Shown: positions 59,823 through 64,000 of the stretch, piece after piece
Layout of the letters: every line of letters starts with the position of its first letter
How positions within the stretch are numbered: the first letter of the stretch is position 1
Assembly: GCF_000294655.1 (NCBI RefSeq)
Contig: NZ_CAHP01000023.1
Coordinates: 58,451 to 122,450 of the forward strand
Length of the DNA: 64,000 nucleotides
Source of the DNA: Magnetospirillum molischianum DSM 120
GTDB lineage: Bacteria > Pseudomonadota > Alphaproteobacteria > Rhodospirillales > Magnetospirillaceae
Direction of reading: 5' to 3'
Translations under genes and position numbers: made by a program
Notes under the pieces: model-generated
Databases searched by the model: none
What the model was told of the DNA's origin: nothing
Seen by the model: only the letters and a program-made list of their open reading frames with translations

Positions 59823-60388
59823 GAGCGCACCTCGACCAATGGGAAATCCGAAATGGCGACGGGAGTGTGCTGCTGGGCGTCGATCAACTTGGCACGGCGG
59901 AATTCATCCTCGGCCAGACGGAACAGAAACTGGGCGCGGCTGGTGCTCTCGGTGATCGGGATACAAAATTCGGCGGTCAGACGAGCAATCAGCATCTGAT
60001 CGAAGAACGGCGGAAAAGCCGCTTCCTCCGGACGAAAAACATACGTCAAGGTTACGTCGTCGGAATTGCAAAACAGCCGCTTCTCGGCCAGACGATAAGA
60101 CAGCCCCCGCCCCGCTCCCTCCGGGCCAGCCGATAAAACCCGCAGGAAATCGGAAGGAAGCTGGAACGCAGCCGCCCAATCGGCCACCGGATCGGCGGCA
60201 AGCCGCGGCAAGGTCATTTGAGCGGTGGCGAAACTCCACGGGTGCGACGACAGAACGGCGTCGCGGATTGGCGGATACAGGTTGGCCGCCACCTCGGACT
60301 CGGCGGTGCATTCCTCGAAACTGGCGATGGTCGTTGCACCCAGGCGCAACAGCGCGCGCGAGCACAGCCCGATGGCGGACAGAGCCAT
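59819..60388 (-). CDS. Phage tail tubular protein A (adaptor, T7 gp11-like)
   Basis: The 189-residue product has the gp11-type start IGLCSRALLRLGATTIASF, HPWSFATAQMTLPRLA, and a C-terminal stretch beginning MLIARLTAEFCIPIT, typical of the podovirus adaptor/gatekeeper. It connects the portal to the nozzle. It overlaps the tail tube B gene by four bases. Confidence 0.8.
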   Translation of the reverse strand: MALSAIGLCSRALLRLGATTIASFEECTAESEVAANLYPPIRDAVLSSHPWSFATAQMTLPRLAADPVADWAAAFQLPSDFLRVLSAGPEGAGRGLSYRLAEKRLFCNSDDVTLTYVFRPEEAAFPPFFDQMLIARLTAEFCIPITESTSRAQFLFRLAEDEFRRAKLIDAQQHTPVAISDFPLVEVRS

Positions 60389-60462
60389 GGAGAAACCCCC
60401 TCTTGAAAATCATATGGTTCAGGTTGGGCGCGGGGCGCGCAAAGCACCCCGCGCCGCTTCCC

Positions 60463-60732
60463 CTACCGGCTGTCGGCGGCGCCGATCTGAGTCAGATCAT
60501 TGACGTCAACCACACCGTTCGCGTTGGCCGAGACCAGGAACAGCCCGGCTTTCATCGCACCGGCGGTCTCGACATTGGCGACGACGATATCGCCGATCCG
60601 CAGCATCTGAGCGGCGGCGTTGAAATAGCCGGTCGCATCGACGGTGGCGGCAGCATCGGCGGTGGTGTAGTGCCACAGCGTGAAGCCGTTGGCGTAGGCC
60701 AGGACCGACAGATCCTTCGATAGATAAGCCAT
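60463..60732 (-). CDS. Small phage virion protein (possible capsid decoration)
   Basis: The 89-residue product (MAYLSKDLSVLAYANGFTLW) contains HYTTADAAATVDATGYFNAAA and LRIGDIVVAN, a recurrent pattern in small proteins found next to podovirus capsid genes. It lies 11 bases after the capsid stop with an AAAGGAGGAAC ribosome site, suggesting high expression. A decoration or head-fibre role is inferred from position. Confidence 0.7.
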   Translation of the reverse strand: MAYLSKDLSVLAYANGFTLWHYTTADAAATVDATGYFNAAAQMLRIGDIVVANVETAGAMKAGLFLVSANANGVVDVNDLTQIGAADSR

Positions 60733-60743
60733 CCGTTCCTCCT

Positions 60744-61562
60744 TTAGGCTTCGTGGCAGCGCAGCGCGACCACACCGGCCTGATCGACCAGCGCCGCACC
60801 CTGCGACATGAAGTTGTTGACGAACCAAGCGGCGCGCTCACCGTGATAGGTGATCTCGGTCTTGACCTCGGCCCCGCAGGCATGACCGACCGCCGTCTTG
60901 TGGTACCAGTAGCAATAACGGACGTTATTGGCCTTGGTCAGGCCCGAATGGGGCATCCACAACGTCCCCAGCCACTTCTTGGCCTGGGTGCCCTTCCAGG
61001 GCAGGTCGTCCTCGCCGACATAATCGGCGCTGGCGAATTCTTCCAGCGCCATCAGTTCGGACCACTGTTTCCATCCGACAATCGCGGTACGCTCGCCATC
61101 GTCGGGGACGTCGGCGGTGCCCAACATCTCGAACGCGGTCAGCACCTTGTCCTTGGTCAGTCCGGTGGTGCCGTCAGCGGCGAAATTGGTCGATTTGTCC
61201 AATTCGGCGATGATCAACTCGTCGCTTTTGCGGCCCAGCGCATAGGCTCCGGCATTGGTCAGCACGGCACGTTCGTCATGCTCGACCTTCAGTTCGTCCA
61301 GCTTGTCGATCCAGTCGCCAGCATAATAATCGTACAACTGGCATTCGACGGCCGTGTGGTCGATGTTCATCACCGGCACCTTGCCATGGCGCGCCTTGGT
61401 GCTGGCCGTGCCCTTGCCGACCTTCTGGAACACCGCGACAGCCCCCTTGACGTTGTTGCGCGCACGAACGGTGTTGCGCAGCTTGGTCCCCATCCGCTGA
61501 TAGGCGGCATGCACCTCGTGTCCATACTGGACGGAATAGGCGTTAACGATACTCGTGGACAT
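60744..61562 (-). CDS. Major capsid protein
   Basis: The 272-residue product (MSTSIVNAYSVQYGHEVHAAYQ) matches the pattern of podovirus capsid proteins: GTKLRNTVRARNNVKGA near the start, DYYAGDWIDKLDELKVEHDERA, and GWKQWSELMALEEFASADYVG. An HK97 fold is expected but not demonstrable by eye. It is the first gene downstream of the strong promoter at 61776-61804; the leader is about 205 bases. Confidence 0.82.
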   Translation of the reverse strand: MSTSIVNAYSVQYGHEVHAAYQRMGTKLRNTVRARNNVKGAVAVFQKVGKGTASTKARHGKVPVMNIDHTAVECQLYDYYAGDWIDKLDELKVEHDERAVLTNAGAYALGRKSDELIIAELDKSTNFAADGTTGLTKDKVLTAFEMLGTADVPDDGERTAIVGWKQWSELMALEEFASADYVGEDDLPWKGTQAKKWLGTLWMPHSGLTKANNVRYCYWYHKTAVGHACGAEVKTEITYHGERAAWFVNNFMSQGAALVDQAGVVALRCHEA

Positions 61563-61775
61563 GTTTTGTTCCTTGTCGTAATTGGTTTATGGGCATGGCG
61601 CATCCCCATCCGGTTGTCACCGCGATGTCGATGAAAGCATCCGACGGCCGTTGAAGACGCACGAAAGCACCGGGCCGCCTGAACTGACGGTTCTCCGGAG
61701 CGAAATCTGTCGAAGGGTAAAACAACTGGAACCGATCGGCCTGACGCCAGACGCAGTTCGGGTGTTGATGAAGCG

Positions 61776-61804
61776 TTTATAGACCGACATTCCTATAATG
61801 TCAA
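61776..61804 (-). promoter_or_regulatory. Near-consensus sigma70 promoter upstream of the capsid gene
   Basis: On the minus strand TTGACA (61804-61799) and TATAAA (61781-61776) are spaced exactly 17 bases apart. This is the best-matching promoter in the window and faces the capsid gene. The spacer contains an inverted repeat. Confidence 0.8.
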
Positions 61805-61819
61805 TATATTCCTTTAATG
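61786..61819. promoter_or_regulatory. Operator-like inverted and direct repeats over the phage promoter
   Basis: A six-base inverted repeat with five-base loop (GACATT at 61786-61791, AATGTC at 61797-61802) lies in the promoter spacer and -35 box. A 12-base element (ATTCCTATAATG, 61789-61800) recurs with one mismatch at 61808-61819, 19 bases away, so the two copies lie on nearly the same DNA face. This layout is typical of a repressor site. Confidence 0.5.
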
Positions 61820-61849
61820 GCGCGGCGAATTTTCCACCTCGGCCACAGA

Positions 61850-61877
61850 TCAAGATTCCCTCTGTTTCCGTCGATAA
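61850..61877 (+). promoter_or_regulatory. Possible sigma28 (FliA-type) promoter of the chemoreceptor-like gene
   Basis: TCAAGATT (61850-61857) and GTCGATAA (61870-61877) resemble the flagellar sigma28 consensus TAAAGTTT-N11-GCCGATAA, with six and seven of eight matches and a 12-base spacer. It lies 60 bases before the start codon at 61938. Confidence 0.3.
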
Positions 61878-61937
61878 AAATCACTATGATCCTTTTGTCT
61901 GTCGCACTCTGGCGACCAGTCGGGGAGAAGACGGTCA

Positions 61938-62672
61938 ATGAACGTGGCGTTGGCTCCGGCCAGAACCGCGACTCCGCGCACCAACAAAATTGAAGCGCGC
62001 GCGGGCGGGTTGCTCGGCGATTGCCGTCGTGCTTTTCACGCGTTCAGCGAATTAGACGAACTGGCCGAAAATCTACGCATCCTGTCGCTGAATGCCGAAC
62101 TGGCGGCTGGCCGGGCGGGAGACAAGGGCCGGGCCGTGCGAGCGTTGACCCAATACACCCGCGAGTTAGTCAACCGTCTGGCTCAGATTCAAAGCGAGAT
62201 GGACGCATTGCGCGGCCGGACCTTCGCCTTTTCCTCGACGATTCTGCTCGGCCTTCAACACATGACGATGTTCGAACGAGCGGTCGATCTGGTCGGCGGA
62301 ACCGGTCCGGGGGCACGGGTGGCCGAACGCGCATTCGCCGCGGCGATGGAGCGAATGGTTGATACGCTGGACGGAATGGCGGCGGCGGTCTCCGAACTGT
62401 CGCACCGCGCCCACGCGGTCGAGGAAGTCGTCAGCCAGTCGGATTCGATTGCGACCAACATTGCGATCGAGGCCGCGGCGGCAGGCATTCACGAAAAGGA
62501 ATTCCGCACCGTCGCCGACACCATGCGCCGCTATGTCGATGATCTCCGACTGATGATCGAGGAAGCCTCGGATGCGGTCCGCCGCGCCGCCGATCGGGGC
62601 GAGGCTCTACGACGTCTCGGCCTGGACAGTCTGGACGAATTAAAGGGATTTCGGCTGACCGCCGACGTTTAG
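61938..62672 (+). CDS. Soluble chemoreceptor-like signalling protein with duplicated tip motif
   Basis: The 244-residue protein has no signal peptide, membrane helix or HAMP domain and is predicted mostly helical. Residues 48-80 (ILSLNAELAAGRAGDKGRAV and on) and 167-205 (SDSIATNIAIEAAAAGIHEK and on) both resemble the signalling-hairpin region of methyl-accepting chemotaxis proteins (pattern LLALNAAIEAARAGE-x-GRGFAVVA). The rest is uncharacterised. GGGGAGAAG precedes the ATG. The ODP-type gene follows by 17 bases, likely one transcript. It lies between phage scaffold and capsid genes, on the opposite strand. It may bind CheW/CheA-like partners, which is not shown. Confidence 0.65.
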   Translation: MNVALAPARTATPRTNKIEARAGGLLGDCRRAFHAFSELDELAENLRILSLNAELAAGRAGDKGRAVRALTQYTRELVNRLAQIQSEMDALRGRTFAFSSTILLGLQHMTMFERAVDLVGGTGPGARVAERAFAAAMERMVDTLDGMAAAVSELSHRAHAVEEVVSQSDSIATNIAIEAAAAGIHEKEFRTVADTMRRYVDDLRLMIEEASDAVRRAADRGEALRRLGLDSLDELKGFRLTADV

Positions 62673-62689
62673 AGCGGAGAAGATCTCGG

Positions 62690-63448
62690 ATGAAATGCGT
62701 CACCCTGTTCCGCCAGGACGATCATTGCTGGCAGGCTTTCGGCCAGGATCCGGAAAAGCCCAACCGCATCATCGACACCAATCAATACATCGTCCGCTCC
62801 GGAGATGCGGCGATCCTGCTCGATCCGGGTGGAATCGAAGTGTTTCCGGCGATGCTGGCGGCGGTGACCCGTGAGATCCCGGTCGAGCACATCAAGGCAC
62901 TGTTCATCTCGCACCAGGATCCCGACATCGGCTCGTCGTTGCCGCTGTGGCGTCGGGTCTGTCAACGTGACATCGACATCTATATTTCCTGGCTGTGGGA
63001 AAGCTTTGCCTCGCATTTCGACCGCGATGCCGCTTTCACCACCATCCCGGACGAAGGGATGGAGATTGCGCTGTCGCCATCGCTGCGCCTGCGCTTCCTG
63101 CCGGCGCATTACCTGCATTCATCGGGAAATTTCAACGTCTACGACCCACACGCTCGCATCTTGTTCTCGGGCGACATCGGGGCGGCGCTGATCCCACGCG
63201 ACCATCCGGCGGAAGGGATGTTCGTTACCGATTTCAACCGCCACATCGGTTATATGGAGGGTTTCCACCGCCGCTGGATGCCATCCACTCTGGCACGCGA
63301 CGCCTGGATCGCGCAGGTGTCGAAACTCGACATCGACATCCTGGCCCCACAGCACGGGCTGATCTTCAGAGGCGACGACGTGAAACGCTTCCTCGACTGG
63401 TTCGCCGCTCTGGAAATCGGCTCGGGTGTCGCGGCGATAAACCGCTAA
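62690..63448 (+). CDS. ODP-type metallo-beta-lactamase-fold protein (oxygen-binding di-iron)
   Basis: The 252-residue protein fits the oxygen-binding di-iron (ODP) branch of the metallo-beta-lactamase fold, related to the core of flavodiiron proteins but without a flavodoxin domain. Visible features are DTNQYIV at 29-35, the metal motif HQDPD at 75-79, PAHYLHSSGNF with His140 and His143, SGDIG with Asp162, and PQHG with His222. These match the expected iron ligands. In Treponema denticola an ODP encoded beside a cytoplasmic chemoreceptor senses oxygen/iron for chemotaxis. An enzyme role is an alternative. Confidence 0.82.
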   Translation: MKCVTLFRQDDHCWQAFGQDPEKPNRIIDTNQYIVRSGDAAILLDPGGIEVFPAMLAAVTREIPVEHIKALFISHQDPDIGSSLPLWRRVCQRDIDIYISWLWESFASHFDRDAAFTTIPDEGMEIALSPSLRLRFLPAHYLHSSGNFNVYDPHARILFSGDIGAALIPRDHPAEGMFVTDFNRHIGYMEGFHRRWMPSTLARDAWIAQVSKLDIDILAPQHGLIFRGDDVKRFLDWFAALEIGSGVAAINR

Positions 63449-63458
63449 AACTCCCGCC

Positions 63459-63484
63459 CGCCGGGGGGATCGCTCTCCCCGGCG
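63459..63484. terminator. Hairpin between the convergent ODP and scaffold genes
   Basis: An 11-base-pair stem (arms 63459-63469 and 63474-63484, one G-T pair, four-base loop) lies between the two stop codons. No T-run follows directly on the plus strand; on the minus strand a TTTT comes about ten bases later. It may end transcription from one or both sides. Confidence 0.55.
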
Positions 63485-63496
63485 AACGGGATAAGC

Positions 63497-64000
63497 TCAC
63501 CCCTCGCCGTAGAGACGACGGAAACCGTCGGTAACCTTCGAGATGAAAGCCGGATCGCGGGTCTTCCAGTAGCGGGGATCTTGGATCATCTTCTTCAGCT
63601 GATCTTCGGACTGGCCCTCGTCGCGAGGCGCGGGCGCGCGCCCCAGGCTAGGCTCACCCGACCCCATCAGGCGGTGCAGAGTCTTCACCCCCTCGACACT
63701 TGAGGCCAGGGCGTCGAACGCCTCGGACGGCAGGGATTTACGGCCCCAAGCGGCCAATTGCGGAGCGATCTGCCGCCACCGCGCCTCGCCGCCGAAATGG
63801 TCGCACAGGTGCTCGATCTCGTTGTCGCGCTCATTGCCACCACCGGCATCGGCCCCAGCGGCAACCAGCAACGGGACCAGCCGCTCGAACGCCAGATCAT
63901 AGACCAACTGGGCCTGCTGTTGAGTGAAACCGGCCTCGTGCAGCCGCTTATTGACCTCGGGATCAGACGTCACGGCGGGATGGCGAGCCGAAATCGCGTA
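63497..64000 (-). CDS. Phage scaffolding/capsid assembly protein (partial, N-terminus outside window)
   Basis: The frame stays open from 63497 to the right edge (at least 167 residues). It includes DPEVNKRLHEAGFTQQQAQLVYDLA and a C-terminal RYWKTRDPAFISKVTDGFRRLYG (landmarks AGFTQQQAQLVYDL and DPAFISKV), the pattern of the protein that precedes the capsid gene in alphaproteobacterial T7-like prophages; low in Cys, rich in Glu/Asp/Ala. A GTG at 63973 is unlikely to be the start because the open frame upstream (YAISARHPA) fits the family. T7 gp9-like scaffold role is inferred. It is separated from the capsid gene by the two-gene plus-strand insertion. Confidence 0.7.
   Translation of the reverse strand, partial: YAISARHPAVTSDPEVNKRLHEAGFTQQQAQLVYDLAFERLVPLLVAAGADAGGGNERDNEIEHLCDHFGGEARWRQIAPQLAAWGRKSLPSEAFDALASSVEGVKTLHRLMGSGEPSLGRAPAPRDEGQSEDQLKKMIQDPRYWKTRDPAFISKVTDGFRRLYGEG

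Larger units (their letters stand above)
61563..61937. other. 375-base gap between the capsid gene and the chemoreceptor-like gene
   Basis: The region holds the minus-strand phage promoter and operator-like repeats (61776-61819), the capsid leader (61563-61767) and a possible plus-strand sigma28-like promoter (61850-61877). It is locally AT-rich around 61776-61890. A plus-strand frame (61582-61782, TTG start) and minus-strand frames of 60-78 codons exist but have no convincing starts or family similarity. Confidence 0.5.
52295..64000 (-). mobile_element. T7-like prophage morphogenesis/packaging module (runs past the right edge)
   Basis: Minus-strand genes in the order scaffold, capsid, small virion protein, tail tube A, tail tube B, tail fibre, two small genes, terminase large subunit, membrane/coiled-coil protein, holin, gp14-like protein follow the gene order of T7-like podoviruses. 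All frames are intact and many stops and starts overlap. No portal, integrase, polymerase or lysozyme is in the window; the portal would be expected just past 64000. Two plus-strand genes (61938-63448) interrupt the module. The left boundary is the end of the flagellar operon; no attachment site was identified. Confidence 0.82.

Noticed and set aside
61582..61782. 66-codon plus-strand frame in the capsid upstream region
   Set aside because: TTG start, no ribosome site, and it runs through the opposing promoter's -10 box; its translation matches no family I know.
52295..64000. Gene transfer agent as explanation for the phage genes
   Set aside because: The holin family is shared with gene transfer agents, but the capsid, tail tube and fibre genes follow T7-like podovirus order, not the siphovirus-like RcGTA order.

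Overview
The window is GC-rich, densely coded chromosomal DNA from an alphaproteobacterium, most likely a member of the Rhodospirillales (Magnetospirillum/Rhodospirillum-like). The evidence is the rimP-nusA-ylxR-infB-rbfA-truB order, the sdhCDAB order, a CIRCE-controlled groESL operon, a DUF1491 gene, an NDUFA9-type reductase, and a flagellar cluster carrying FlbD. No rRNA, tRNA, CRISPR array or insertion sequence was seen.

Layout. 1-6434: the minus-strand translation/transcription-factor operon, with its promoter and a terminator-like hairpin in the rimP leader. 6577-11247: a surface-polysaccharide block (O-antigen ligase/polymerase and three GT9 glycosyltransferases). 11303-14756: purD, then groES-groEL behind a sigma70 promoter and CIRCE operator. 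14910-18643: a divergent UppP paralogue and two tandem TrkH subunits. 18774-21676: yggT, DUF167, folD and pmbA. 21739-30871: mixed housekeeping and stress genes (NDUFA9-like, TPR-glycosyltransferase, LTXXQ protein, 2-hydroxyacid dehydrogenase, DUF1491, RidA, SDR, FlaG-like, PhoH, DHH phosphoesterase, lipoprotein). 30901-34424: succinate dehydrogenase operon. 34504-41134: M23 peptidase, an unknown membrane protein, a 1145-residue Nfn-like fused flavoprotein, and a membrane DnaJ-like protein. 41294-52286: flagellar operon fliF-fliG-fliH-fliN-flbD-flhA-flhF-flhG plus a FliK-like gene.

52295-64000 (running off the end): a T7-like (podovirus) morphogenesis and packaging module on the minus strand. 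In transcription order it is scaffold (cut by the window edge), capsid, small virion protein, tail tube A, tail tube B/nozzle, tail fibre, two small genes, terminase large subunit, a membrane/coiled-coil protein, a 3TM holin and a gp14-like protein. It starts 8 bases from the end of the flagellar operon. A near-consensus promoter overlapped by an operator-like repeat lies upstream of the capsid gene.

The most unusual arrangement is at 61938-63448. Two plus-strand genes sit between the phage scaffold and capsid genes: a short soluble chemoreceptor-like protein with two copies of a signalling-tip-like motif, and an ODP-type (oxygen-binding di-iron) metallo-beta-lactamase-fold protein. A similar receptor/ODP pair is known as an oxygen/iron chemotaxis sensor in Treponema. 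Here the pair looks like cargo carried by a prophage beside the host flagellar cluster. Other points of interest are the Nfn-like fusion, leader terminators before rimP and phoH, a UppP paralogue lacking key residues, and an AT-rich receptor-binding part of the tail fibre.
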